The notes under the pieces were generated by a model, which was given only the letters and a program-made list of their open reading frames with translations, was not told the DNA's origin and did not search any database. A stretch of DNA of 41,564 nucleotides. It comes from an uncultured Bacteroidia bacterium (GTDB lineage Bacteria; Bacteroidota; Bacteroidia; Bacteroidales; UBA932). Positions within the stretch are counted from its first letter, which is position 1, and each line of letters begins with the position of its first letter. Positions 16,698-25,652 of the stretch are shown piece by piece. The DNA is taken from positions 1-41,564 of the forward strand of contig CADBAY010000019.1 in the NCBI GenBank assembly GCA_902792815.1, given 5' to 3'. A program made the position numbers and the translations under genes.

Positions 16698-16725
16698 GCA
16701 GCAGGGACGGTCAGGCCCCTGCTGC
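16698..16725 (-). promoter_or_regulatory. Intergenic stem-loop between SusE/F-like and SusG-like genes
   Basis: A perfect 9-bp stem GCAGCAGGG/CCCTGCTGC with a 10-nt loop in the 57-bp gap between the two genes. There is no U-tract after it on the minus strand, so it is not a standard intrinsic terminator. It may protect the 3' end of the upstream message or cut read-through, which would lower enzyme expression relative to SusCDE. This role is inference. Confidence 0.6.
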
Positions 16726-16734
16726 CAAAGAATA

Positions 16735-19548
16735 TTATTCGCCGAAGGTTACTCCGTCTGTGGAACCTATAACAGCTGCTGCAAAGAGCAGGCTCTTGTA
16801 GTTCTCGGCAGTCACCTCAGTGGTGGTTTCGCCGGCAACGATCTTGCCTCCCTTAATCTTGCCGGTGAGGGCAGTGTTAAGTTCTGCATCAGGAATTGCA
16901 GCGGTGCTGGTATAAGCGGCACCGATTACAAGACCTTCTCTGCCACCGTCTGCGGTAGTCAGGACGACATCCTTGCCGACGGTAAAGTTGGTGAAAGTGG
17001 AAGCAGGATTGCAGGAATAGCCGTGGATACCGCCGATGATGCCCTTGCCGTTTGCTCCGCTGATGGAACCGGTGTTGGTGCAACCGTCGCACTTGACGAT
17101 GCAGGTTATGGTCTCGGTGAAGCCGATGATACCGCCGAGGTGGGTCTTGGCACCACTGCCGTCAACGGAGATATTGCCGCTGTTGGAGCAGTTCAGGACC
17201 TCTACGGAAAGAGGATTGTGAATGTCAACCTTGGTACCGCCGCAGTGGCACAGGATGCCGCCTACGCGATAGCAAGTCCCGGATACGCCGGCGCTGAAGG
17301 TGATGTTGCCGGTGTTGACGCAGTTATTGTAGAGCACGTGGCTGGCGTCGTTAGGAGTGCCGAAGTATCCGGTGATGCCTCCTACGTAATTGTAGCCGCT
17401 ATCAGCGTTGGTTGCAATCCTGATATTACCATTGTTGGTGCAATTGACGAAAGAGGCTTCTTTGAGGTTGTTGACATAACCGCACATACCGCCCATACGG
17501 GGGGTACCCTTGGCCTCGAAGTAAAGCTCGCCGTTGTTGGTGCAGCCTTCTACGGCGCCGGTCTCCTCAATGTGGCCGATGATACCGCCAAGCTGGATGG
17601 CGTTACCGTTGCCCATATTGGGAACGGTGTTGCCGATCTTACCGTTGTTGACGCAGTTCTTGACTGTGACGTTCTTTCCGCCAAGGCCGACAATTCCGCC
17701 GAAACGGTAGCTGGCCTGCATAGGGCCGCTGATCTCAACAGAGCTCTCGCAGTTCTCGAATACTGCTCCGTCAGCTGCGCTACCGGCAACACCGCCGGCG
17801 TTAGCCGCCCTGGTTTCGATGCTGCCCGCTACCTTGAGGTTCTTGACTGTTCCGTCCACAACCTTGAACAGACCGACGTTGACATCGGTGGGTTCTGCGG
17901 TTGCGTTGTAAGTCACGGTGTGACCCTTTCCGTCGAAGGTTCCCCTGAGGGTGTCGGCTGCAAAGGTCTTTCCGGTGAGGTCGATATCCGCCTCAAGGCT
18001 TGCGTCTCCCTCGGGATTTTCAAGGAAGGCGATGAGTTCGTCTGCGTTGGTGATGGTGGTGCCGCCCACAGGGCCTGCACCGTCGACGTACTCTGCAGTG
18101 CCTGCATTGAAGTCGAGGACGAGGGTCTTGCCGGCCTGTCCCTTAACTCTATCCTGGTCGTTGCCGGCGCCGCGGTAAGCGATCTTGCCGTCGAAGAAGA
18201 TGAATTCGGTCTTCCACCAATCGTACCAGCCGTTTCCGGTGATGCCATCCTTGGCGGTTGTAGGCTGAACTTTGACACCCATACGCATTTCCTCTTCTGC
18301 GATGACGGGGATAGTGAGCTTGTCACCGTCTGCAACGAACTTGGGAGCCTTGTCGAAGTCCCACTCTGCAGGGTTGGCGAATGCAGCGCCGATACCGTAA
18401 ACCTCAGCGGGGCTGATCTCGACTGCGTTCTCGTTGCCGTCAACATAAACGGTGTAGAAACCGTTCTCGGGGACCCAGCAGTTGCCGTCGTTGATAGTGT
18501 AGCCAACGGTGCCGGCACCGGTGAAGTCACCGTTCCATGCCTTGGTTGCGCAGAACTTGAAGCCCTTGTCGGCCTCGAAGTAGCGGGTGCACCAGAATTC
18601 GCCTGCCTTGCCCCATACAGGGATGAGCTCGACGACTCCGGCATCTTCCCACTTCCAGTCGCCGAACTGTGCACCGATCATGTACATGGTCTCGGGAGCT
18701 GCAGAAGCGGACTCGAGTTCTACATTGTACTTGAAGGAATTGGAGATATCGCCTGCAGCGAGCTTGTAATTAAGGGTAATCTTGTACTTACCTGCACCGT
18801 CTTCCACCACGATGTTGTCTCCGCCGGGCTTGCAGTCCTTGCCGAGGTTGGTGTTGGCTTTGACCTGCTTGGTTCCGTCGGCGCTCTGGCCGAGGGTGAT
18901 CTTCCATGCGCTGTTGTAAGCGAACTTGAACTCACCTGCCTTTGCCAGCTCCTGTCCGGAGAGGGTGAAGGTGATGCCTTCGTTGGAAGCCTCTGTAGCC
19001 TCGAGAGGAGTGAAGCCCCAGCTGTTCATACCGCCGCGCACACCCAGGGTAACGGGGCAGAGAACGATCTGTGCATCATCGATGTCATTGTTCTTGTTGA
19101 GGTCGAGGACAATGTGATACAGACCGGTCTTGCTGACCTTCATCTTGGGTGCGGAGTCACCGACCACGAGCTTGCCCTTGAACACTGCGTCGGCAGGGTT
19201 GTCGGCATACAGTGCGTCGGTAAGGTCGGCCTTGAACTCGGTGAGCTCGGCGCCGTAAGCTGTCTGCTTGCCGCCGCTCACGTAAGCGAGGGTGAATTCC
19301 TTGCCGCCCTGAAGCACGATGTACTTCTCGAACATACCGTCGCGGGCGCTCTGGTTGTCAGCCTCGTTGATACCGTTGGCCATGGTAAGGTCGGCGGTTA
19401 CCTCGGAAATGCCGGTAGCCTCGCCAACCACATAGAAACCGTCCTCGGTGATTTTATTCACATCGGGGCCTTCCGATTCCTTCTGTTTGCATCCTACAAT
19501 AGCTAATGCCATTGCGGCAATGCTAAGAAAACTGAAGATTTTTTTCAT
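16735..19548 (-). CDS. SusE/SusF-like starch-binding lipoprotein fused to GLUG-like beta-helix
   Basis: 937 residues from the ATG at 19548, where MKKIFSFLSIAAMALAIVGC is a lipoprotein signal (Cys20); the frame stays open upstream but is not credible. Residues about 25-165 resemble the SusE/F N-terminal region. Three starch-binding-like beta modules follow, about 169-280 (GMNSWGF), 286-380 (MYMIGAQFGDWKW) and 383-490. From about 500 to 880 come repeats with GGI-G and NCxNxGxI patterns, as in GLUG-type right-handed beta-helices, opening with FDGKGHTVTYNA. SusE/F proteins normally stop after the binding modules, so the C-terminal helix is an unusual addition. It should sit on the cell surface and hold alpha-glucans for SusC/SusD. 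Confidence 0.88.
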   Translation of the reverse strand: MKKIFSFLSIAAMALAIVGCKQKESEGPDVNKITEDGFYVVGEATGISEVTADLTMANGINEADNQSARDGMFEKYIVLQGGKEFTLAYVSGGKQTAYGAELTEFKADLTDALYADNPADAVFKGKLVVGDSAPKMKVSKTGLYHIVLDLNKNNDIDDAQIVLCPVTLGVRGGMNSWGFTPLEATEASNEGITFTLSGQELAKAGEFKFAYNSAWKITLGQSADGTKQVKANTNLGKDCKPGGDNIVVEDGAGKYKITLNYKLAAGDISNSFKYNVELESASAAPETMYMIGAQFGDWKWEDAGVVELIPVWGKAGEFWCTRYFEADKGFKFCATKAWNGDFTGAGTVGYTINDGNCWVPENGFYTVYVDGNENAVEISPAEVYGIGAAFANPAEWDFDKAPKFVADGDKLTIPVIAEEEMRMGVKVQPTTAKDGITGNGWYDWWKTEFIFFDGKIAYRGAGNDQDRVKGQAGKTLVLDFNAGTAEYVDGAGPVGGTTITNADELIAFLENPEGDASLEADIDLTGKTFAADTLRGTFDGKGHTVTYNATAEPTDVNVGLFKVVDGTVKNLKVAGSIETRAANAGGVAGSAADGAVFENCESSVEISGPMQASYRFGGIVGLGGKNVTVKNCVNNGKIGNTVPNMGNGNAIQLGGIIGHIEETGAVEGCTNNGELYFEAKGTPRMGGMCGYVNNLKEASFVNCTNNGNIRIATNADSGYNYVGGITGYFGTPNDASHVLYNNCVNTGNITFSAGVSGTCYRVGGILCHCGGTKVDIHNPLSVEVLNCSNSGNISVDGSGAKTHLGGIIGFTETITCIVKCDGCTNTGSISGANGKGIIGGIHGYSCNPASTFTNFTVGKDVVLTTADGGREGLVIGAAYTSTAAIPDAELNTALTGKIKGGKIVAGETTTEVTAENYKSLLFAAAVIGSTDGVTFGE

Positions 19549-19594
19549 TTTTTTTGATTGAATTAGTAAATGGTGTTGTGTGTATGTTATGCTA

Positions 19595-21160
19595 TTAATA
19601 CCCGGGGTTCTGGGTGTACACGCCGGGAGCTCCGTCGCGTACCCAGTCGGGGATAGGGAACAGTCGATGGTTTTCGTCGCTGGGATTCTTGAACTCCCAG
19701 CTGCTTCCGTAGGTGCCGAAGCGGATCTGGTCGTCGCGGCGGTGGCCTTCCCAAGCGAGCTCGCGTCCGCGCTCGTCAAGCAGTTCCTGGAGGGTGAGTT
19801 GGTCGGCGGTGTAGGCGGGAAGCCCTGCACGGGTGTGGACTTTGTTGACGCATTCCAGAGCCTCCTCATCGGCCTTGCCGCCGTTCTGCCTCATGCGGGC
19901 CTCAGCCTTCATGAGCAGTACATCGGCGTAACGGTAGATAGGGAAGTCGGAGTCGGCGTGATGGGCTATGCCGTTGGCGAACTCGAACTTGACAAAGCGG
20001 GCGCCCTCGCAGGAGTTGGCTGCGGTAGGATCCTGGATGGTGGTGACCTTGGGGTCGATTATCACCTTGAAGTGAGAATCGGCGTGGTCCCATTCCACTA
20101 TCTTGCCGGTCCAGTTTTCGCGGTGGTAGATAATGGTGTTCCAGTCGGTCACGGTATCGTACACGGGTCCGACGAACCACTGGGCCTTGCGCTTGTCGTT
20201 GTCGGAGTACTTGTTGTAGAAGGACTCGAGGGTGCAGGGGCCGTTCCAGCAGTCGGTGGTGAACTCGAAGGCGGCACGCATCGCGTAGTGCTGGGTCATG
20301 AGGTGGAACATGTTGCCGTTGGCATATACGCCGTCGAATACGATGGGGAAGATGATTTCTTTGTTGGAGGTGTTGCTGATCTTGAACGCGTCGAAGTAGT
20401 CGGTGTTAAGAGTGTAATAGCCTCCGTTGATGATAAGGTCGCAGTACTTTTCGGCGTCGGCCCAGCGGGGCTTGCCTGTGTAGACCTCGGAGTTGAGATA
20501 CATCTTGGCAAGGATCATATAGGCAACCGGCCTTGTCATGGAGCCGTAGCGGACGTCGTTGTCAACCTTTTCGAGGTTCTCGAGAAGCTCGCCCTCGATC
20601 CAGTCGAACACTTCTTTGCGGGTGTACTGCTTGATGGCGCGGTTACCGTCGTCGATGTGCACGTTGCCGTAAGTGTCCATTGCCAGGAGGTGGTAGAAAG
20701 CCCTGAGTATCTTGGCCTCGGCCAGTCCGGCCTTGGCGGCGTCGGACCAAGTGCTTTCATCTTCGCCGGCGATGGTGTGGATATTGTCGATAACGGTGTT
20801 GCACTTGGTAACGCCGCCATAGGCGAAGCTCCAGCCGTTGTTCACGTCGCGCGTGTTGCTGCCCCAGGTGTGGGAGTGCATTGCGATGGGCACGCCGGCG
20901 TCGTACCAGTCGGTGCCGCGGGTAGGTACCACAACCTCGTCGGAAGTGTATTCCTGAAGGCTCCAAAAGCCCTCGCGGTAGATGTAGCCGTATTCACCCG
21001 CAAGCTGCGAATAAGCGTTGGCGATGAGGGTCGAGAACTGGGCGGGTGTCTTAAAATAATCTTCCTTGCGTACGTCGGTATAGACTTCCGGAGAAAGGTC
21101 GGTGCAGGCCGCGGCGAGCAGGCCGGCGGCGGCGATTATGACAGTATAAATCTTTTTCAT
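19595..21160 (-). CDS. SusD/RagB family starch-binding lipoprotein
   Basis: 521 residues from the ATG at 21160; a GTG at 21172 overlapping the SusC stop is also possible. MKKIYTVIIAAAGLLAAAC is a lipoprotein signal. The alpha-helical TPR-like fold of RagB/SusD is evident (AEKYCDLIINGGYYTL, the YADVLLMKAEARMR helix), and the C-terminus carries the normal RRDDQIRFG and RLFPIPDW motifs. SusD proteins form the lid over the SusC barrel and bind the incoming glycan at the cell surface. It follows SusC by about 11 bp and precedes the SusE/F-like gene by 46 bp. Specificity for alpha-glucan comes from the neighbouring GH13 and GH97 genes. Confidence 0.95.
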   Translation of the reverse strand: MKKIYTVIIAAAGLLAAACTDLSPEVYTDVRKEDYFKTPAQFSTLIANAYSQLAGEYGYIYREGFWSLQEYTSDEVVVPTRGTDWYDAGVPIAMHSHTWGSNTRDVNNGWSFAYGGVTKCNTVIDNIHTIAGEDESTWSDAAKAGLAEAKILRAFYHLLAMDTYGNVHIDDGNRAIKQYTRKEVFDWIEGELLENLEKVDNDVRYGSMTRPVAYMILAKMYLNSEVYTGKPRWADAEKYCDLIINGGYYTLNTDYFDAFKISNTSNKEIIFPIVFDGVYANGNMFHLMTQHYAMRAAFEFTTDCWNGPCTLESFYNKYSDNDKRKAQWFVGPVYDTVTDWNTIIYHRENWTGKIVEWDHADSHFKVIIDPKVTTIQDPTAANSCEGARFVKFEFANGIAHHADSDFPIYRYADVLLMKAEARMRQNGGKADEEALECVNKVHTRAGLPAYTADQLTLQELLDERGRELAWEGHRRDDQIRFGTYGSSWEFKNPSDENHRLFPIPDWVRDGAPGVYTQNPGY

Positions 21161-21171
21161 ACGCTTAATCA

Positions 21172-24100
21172 CTAGAAGTTAAGGTTTACGCCCAGGGAGA
21201 AGGTCCTTTGGGTAGGATAGTAGGAACGTCCGTCAAATCCGGGAGAAAGCCCCGACATCGACACGGTCGAAGGGTCGTGGCCCTTGTAGCCCGTGAGCGT
21301 GAAGAGGTTCTGCGCGTTGACAAACACCCTGCAGCTGTGCACATACTCGGCAATGGCGCCGCCCAGCTTGGGGGTCCAGCCGATGGTAAGGTCGTTGAGC
21401 TTGAGGTATGAAGCGTCCTCAAGGTAGAAGTCGGAGAACTGGCGGAGCGAAGCTTTGGTGATCTCCTGGTTGTTGATCCAGTTGGTCAGCTTGGCGGCAT
21501 CGCCGCTGAACGAGCTCAACAGCACGTTCTCGGTACCGCGGGTGTTCTCGTAGAAGTAGCGGGTCTCGTTGAAGATGAGTCCTCCGATCTGGCCGCGGAA
21601 GTTAAGGGCGGCGTCGAAGTTCTTCCATTTGACAGAAGTGTAGAAACCTCCGGTAAGCAGGGGGAATGCGTTGCCCAGCACCACGCGGTCGGCGTCGGTC
21701 GGGCTGGTGGTATAACCGCCTGCGGGGGTCTTGAACACCCATACACCGGTGTCCTGGACACCCACGTACTTGTAACCGTAGAAGTTGCCCACGGGCTGTC
21801 CTTCCACGAGCCTCATCACGTAGTTGCCGGTCTCGCCGTCACCTGAAGAGATGTAGCCGGTGTTCTGGTAACTGGCGATAAGTTTGCCGTCGGCGTCGTA
21901 GTTGCCGTACTGCTCGCCGGTAATGCGCACCACCCTGTTGCGGTTCCAGGCAAGGTTGAGGCCTGCCGACCACTCGAAGTCTTTCTTCTGCATGATGATG
22001 CCGTTGAGCATGAACTCTACGCCGTAGTTGTGGATCTGTCCGTAGTTATCCCACTTCTTGGCGGATACGTTGCCGCCGGTGAGGGGCACGTCGTACTCGT
22101 AGAGGAGGTTGGTGGTGTTGCGGAAGTATCCGTCCAGGGAGCCGGTGAGGCGGCCCTCGAAGAGCGAGAAGTCAACACCGACGTTGGTCTCTCTCTTCTC
22201 CTCCCAACGGATATACTCGTTTACGTTGGTCTGGGGACCCCAGGGCAGGATGAACTTGCCGTCGGAGAACACATAGTCGCCGCCGGGGCCTACGAGCATG
22301 AGGTAGAGATAGGAACTGCCGGGCATGTTACCGGTCACACCGTAACCGGCGCGGAGCTTGAGCTCATCGAGCCAGGCGATGTCTTTCATCCAGTCTTCTT
22401 CGGATATGATCCAGCTGGCCGATACTGCAGGGAAGAGACCCCAGGGGCCCAGCACCGGGTTGGCCTTGGAGCCGAACTTGGAGCTGCCCTCCAGACGGGC
22501 GCTGGCGCTCAGGAAATACTTGCCGGCATAGTTGTACATGCCTCTGACGAAGAACGAAGCAAGCTTGTCTTTGTACTTGTAGCTGCCCATCGTGGACTCG
22601 TCGTCCTTTCCGGAAAGCTTGCCCTCGCCGAGTCCGAGATTGTTAAAGGTAATCCCGTCCAGGGGGAAGAGGGTGTTCTTGACGTTGAAGCCCTGGCTTA
22701 CGTTGGTCTGGTAGCTCTGGCCGAGCAGGAACTGGTAGTTGTGCTTTCCTGCGCTGCCCATGTAGTTGAGGGTGTTTTCCACGACCTGCTGGGTGTTGGA
22801 GCCGTAGCTCTGGGTGGCCACACCGTCGCGGCCCGACACCTCGCGAAGGGTGCTCATCTGGTACTTGCCGTTCCAGGAAGAGCTCTCCTGGATGGAGTAA
22901 GCGGTGGTGAACTTGAGGCCGGGCAGGATGTTGAGGGTAGCACGTACCGAACCGATGATGTTCTGGTCTTTCTGCTGGTTGGTGGTCTGGTCGATGTCGG
23001 ACACCGGGTTGCGGGTGTAGAAGTTGTCAGACTCGTAATAACCGCCGTACTTGACATATTTTTCATCGTCGGAGCGGATGGGCATGGTGGGGTTGGAACG
23101 GATGGCCTGGTTGAAGTTGTCGTAATTGGCCCAGTTCTTATTGGCCCTCTGGTAGGAGAAGTCGTAGGAGATGTTGAGTTTGTCTTTGAACGCCTTCTGG
23201 TCGGCTGCAAAGCGGCCCGAAATCTCGTCGAAGTCGGACTTCTTGGCAACACCCTGGAGGTTGCGGTAACCCACCGAAGCGCGGTAGTTGAAATTCTGGG
23301 TGCCGCCGGTGAGCGACAGGGTGTGGTTGTGCGAGACGGGGTTGCGCGAAATGGCCTTCACCCAGTCGGTGTCGGCGCCGAAGTCGGAACCCAGTCCGTG
23401 CTTGACCATATGCTCACGGTACTCGGTAGCTGTAAGCACGCGGGGGACGTTGGTGATGAAACCTACGCTGGCGCCACCGTTGTACTCGGCGCTGAACGCT
23501 CCGTCCTTGTGGCCGCGGCGGGTGGTGATCAGAATAACGCCCGCATTGGCACGGGTACCGTAGATAGCAGCCGCCGAACCGTCCTTGAGGATGTCGATGG
23601 ATTCGATATCCGAGGGCTGTACCGACGAGAGGTTGCCACCCGGAACGCCGTCGATGACGTACAGGGGCTCGGTGGAACCGTTGAGCGAACCTACGCCTCG
23701 GAGCTGCACGTTGTAGCTGTTCTGTGCAGGGTCGTCGCCGCCGTTCTTGATAACGTTAAGACCGGCAACCTTACCCTGGAGCAGACCCATGGGGTTGGCC
23801 ACGCCGCCCTTGTTGAAGTCGTCCGGTTTGAGCGAGGATACGCTTCCGGTAACTTCCTTCTTGGACTGGGAGCCGTAGCCTATGACCACCACGTCGTCAA
23901 GGAACTCGCTGTCTTCTGCAAGCAAGATGCTGGCAGGGATCTCGGAGGCCTTGAAAGAGCGGGTGGAGTAGCCTATACAACTCACCTCCACAATGGCGTC
24001 GGGGCTTGAAACGGTGAGGATAAATTCGCCGTCAAGGCCTGTAGAAGTGCCCGTGGTGGTGTCTTTCTCCAAAACCGTAGCGCCTATTACCGGACCCAGG

Positions 24101-24195
24101 GCATCCTCGACGACACCCTTGATCTGGTAGCCCTGAGCCATTGCGGCCCAGGCTGCGCCCAGGAGAAGGAAAACAATACTTAGAACTCTTTTCAT
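21172..24195 (-). CDS. SusC/RagA family TonB-linked outer membrane protein
   Basis: 1007 residues. Signal peptide (AAWAAMAQ), carboxypeptidase-regulatory-like domain (about 21-100: IKGVVEDALGPVIGATV), TonB-box-like DDVVVIGYGSQSKKEVTGSV (about 99-118), plug (about 115-230: LLQGKVAGLNV, YVIDGVPGG, DGSAAAIYGTRANAGVILI), then a 22-strand barrel ending in LGVNLNF. This is the complete SusC layout. With SusD it forms the pedal-bin importer for oligosaccharides, energised by TonB-ExbBD. It starts 10 bp after the MFS gene stop and its stop touches the possible GTG start of SusD. Confidence 0.96.
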   Translation of the reverse strand: MKRVLSIVFLLLGAAWAAMAQGYQIKGVVEDALGPVIGATVLEKDTTTGTSTGLDGEFILTVSSPDAIVEVSCIGYSTRSFKASEIPASILLAEDSEFLDDVVVIGYGSQSKKEVTGSVSSLKPDDFNKGGVANPMGLLQGKVAGLNVIKNGGDDPAQNSYNVQLRGVGSLNGSTEPLYVIDGVPGGNLSSVQPSDIESIDILKDGSAAAIYGTRANAGVILITTRRGHKDGAFSAEYNGGASVGFITNVPRVLTATEYREHMVKHGLGSDFGADTDWVKAISRNPVSHNHTLSLTGGTQNFNYRASVGYRNLQGVAKKSDFDEISGRFAADQKAFKDKLNISYDFSYQRANKNWANYDNFNQAIRSNPTMPIRSDDEKYVKYGGYYESDNFYTRNPVSDIDQTTNQQKDQNIIGSVRATLNILPGLKFTTAYSIQESSSWNGKYQMSTLREVSGRDGVATQSYGSNTQQVVENTLNYMGSAGKHNYQFLLGQSYQTNVSQGFNVKNTLFPLDGITFNNLGLGEGKLSGKDDESTMGSYKYKDKLASFFVRGMYNYAGKYFLSASARLEGSSKFGSKANPVLGPWGLFPAVSASWIISEEDWMKDIAWLDELKLRAGYGVTGNMPGSSYLYLMLVGPGGDYVFSDGKFILPWGPQTNVNEYIRWEEKRETNVGVDFSLFEGRLTGSLDGYFRNTTNLLYEYDVPLTGGNVSAKKWDNYGQIHNYGVEFMLNGIIMQKKDFEWSAGLNLAWNRNRVVRITGEQYGNYDADGKLIASYQNTGYISSGDGETGNYVMRLVEGQPVGNFYGYKYVGVQDTGVWVFKTPAGGYTTSPTDADRVVLGNAFPLLTGGFYTSVKWKNFDAALNFRGQIGGLIFNETRYFYENTRGTENVLLSSFSGDAAKLTNWINNQEITKASLRQFSDFYLEDASYLKLNDLTIGWTPKLGGAIAEYVHSCRVFVNAQNLFTLTGYKGHDPSTVSMSGLSPGFDGRSYYPTQRTFSLGVNLNF

Positions 24196-24205
24196 TGAAT
24201 GTTTA

Positions 24206-25543
24206 TTATTTGGTTTGTTTGGTTTTGACTAAAGCTACGCTGCAAGCTCCCAGCACCAGGAACACTCCTGCAAGCAGGAGCATGGCCCCCTGGCTTCCGC
24301 CCACCAGGCTGATAACCGCACCGCCGGTGGCTGCCGCCACGATCTGCGGCAGGCAGATGGTGCAGTTGAACAGGCCCAGGTAGCTGCCCATGTATGGATT
24401 GCCCTCCAGGGCGTTGGTCAGGAAGGTGAAAGGCAGGGCGAGCATTGCTGCCCAGGCGAATCCGATGAGGAAGTAGCTGACAAACAGCAGGTACTGGTTG
24501 TGGATGAACATCACCGACGCAAATCCGGCGGCTCCCGCGAGCAGGCTCACCACGTAGGCGAGCTTGAGGTTCTTGAAGCGGGGGATGACGAGGGCCCACA
24601 GGATGGAACCCACGGCCTGTACGGCGAAGAGCACTCCCACCCAGTTGCCGGCGGCCTGGTAAGCTGCCGATGCGGTGTCGGAGGTGCCCCAGCAGTTATG
24701 GGCGATGGCTCCGTTGGTGTAAGTCCACATATACAGGAAGGCGGCCCAGCAGAAGAACTGCACGAGGCCCACGGTCCAGAAGGTCTTGGGGGCCTTGACC
24801 AAGAGCTTCAGCAGGCCTTCCGATTTCTTTTCTTCGCTCTTGGCGGGATCGATACCGTGGAACTCCGCATACTCCTTGGGCGGCATCTCCTTGACCTTCA
24901 TGAAGGTGTAGAGGACGCATACGATGAGTATGGCGGCGCCGCACCAGAAGCTGTAGATGACGCTGTCGGGCACTACGCCCTCGGGTGCGGTGTTTGCGAT
25001 GCCTATCCAGGTAAAGAAGATGGGGAAGAGATAGCCCACAAGCGAACCGGCGTTGCACAGGAAGCTCTGGATGCTGTAGGCGGTGGCCTTCTGCTTTTCG
25101 TTCACGAGGTCTCCAACCATCATCTTGAAGGGCTGCATTGCCACGTTGATGGATGTGTCAAGGAAGATGAGGGAGAAGAGGCCGAACCACATTGCGGAGT
25201 TCAGGCCAAGGAACAGATAGGCGGTGGAGAGGTTGAGGCTTCCGGCCTTGGGAAGCAGGAGCATCACCAGCACGGCCACAATAGCTCCCACAAGCAGATA
25301 AGGCTTGCGCCTGCCCATGCGGGTCCAGGTGCGGTCCGACCATTTGCCGATGAGCGGCTGGACTATCATGCCCATGAGCGGAGGCAGAATCCAGAAAAAA
25401 CTCAGCTGGTGCGGATCGGCGCCAAGGGTGGCGAAGATACGGCTGATATTGGCGCTCTGCAGCGCGTAGGCAATCTGAACCCCGAAAAAGCCGAAGCTCA
25501 GGTTGAACATTTGGGCGAAGGTCAAGTCGCGTTTGTTGGTCAT
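24206..25543 (-). CDS. MFS sugar transporter (SLC45/maltose-type)
   Basis: 445 residues with 12 predicted helices. The loop between helices 2 and 3 has the MFS signature DRTWTRMGRRKPYL, as in the SLC45/GPH-like sucrose and maltose permeases. It is the first gene of the Sus operon, 10 bp before SusC, so a role in moving maltose, malto-oligosaccharide or glucose across the inner membrane is well supported by context, though the exact substrate is inferred. In the B. thetaiotaomicron sus model the eight-gene locus has no permease of this type, while Bacteroidota alpha-glucan loci elsewhere often do. A -7 element lies 30 nt upstream. Confidence 0.9.
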   Translation of the reverse strand: MTNKRDLTFAQMFNLSFGFFGVQIAYALQSANISRIFATLGADPHQLSFFWILPPLMGMIVQPLIGKWSDRTWTRMGRRKPYLLVGAIVAVLVMLLLPKAGSLNLSTAYLFLGLNSAMWFGLFSLIFLDTSINVAMQPFKMMVGDLVNEKQKATAYSIQSFLCNAGSLVGYLFPIFFTWIGIANTAPEGVVPDSVIYSFWCGAAILIVCVLYTFMKVKEMPPKEYAEFHGIDPAKSEEKKSEGLLKLLVKAPKTFWTVGLVQFFCWAAFLYMWTYTNGAIAHNCWGTSDTASAAYQAAGNWVGVLFAVQAVGSILWALVIPRFKNLKLAYVVSLLAGAAGFASVMFIHNQYLLFVSYFLIGFAWAAMLALPFTFLTNALEGNPYMGSYLGLFNCTICLPQIVAAATGGAVISLVGGSQGAMLLLAGVFLVLGACSVALVKTKQTK

Positions 25544-25572
25544 TTCTTATTCAAAGCTTATGTGGCAGCCTA

Positions 25573-25580
25573 CAAATATA
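25573..25580 (-). promoter_or_regulatory. -7 element of the Sus operon
   Basis: TATATTTG on the minus strand fits TAnnTTTG and lies 30 nt before the MFS ATG (25543). No TTG is found 19-21 nt upstream, as might be expected for a promoter that needs an activator. No SusR-type regulator gene is in the window. Confidence 0.55.
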
Positions 25581-25640
25581 AGAATTTTTACCAATTATAT
25601 AATTAATAAGACACAAATAAATAATGGCTCGGAATTTGTT

Positions 25641-25648
25641 TATCTTTG
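25641..25648 (+). promoter_or_regulatory. -7 element for the DUF4294 gene
   Basis: TATCTTTG ends 5 nt before the GTG start at 25653, so the transcript would begin at or beside the start codon. No -33 TTG is visible at 19-21 nt. Confidence 0.5.
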
Positions 25649-25652
25649 TGGC

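Noticed and set aside
17023-19506. 827-codon open frame on the plus strand
   Set aside because: It lies wholly antisense to the SusE/F-like gene; its valine/glycine/alanine-rich composition mirrors codon bias on the other strand and it has no recognisable domain or signal.
19549-19869. N-terminal extension of the SusE/F-like frame
   Set aside because: The frame stays open by chance into the SusD gene; a lipoprotein signal begins exactly at 19548.
22030-24009. 659-codon open frame on the plus strand
   Set aside because: Antisense shadow of the SusC gene, with no motif or promoter.
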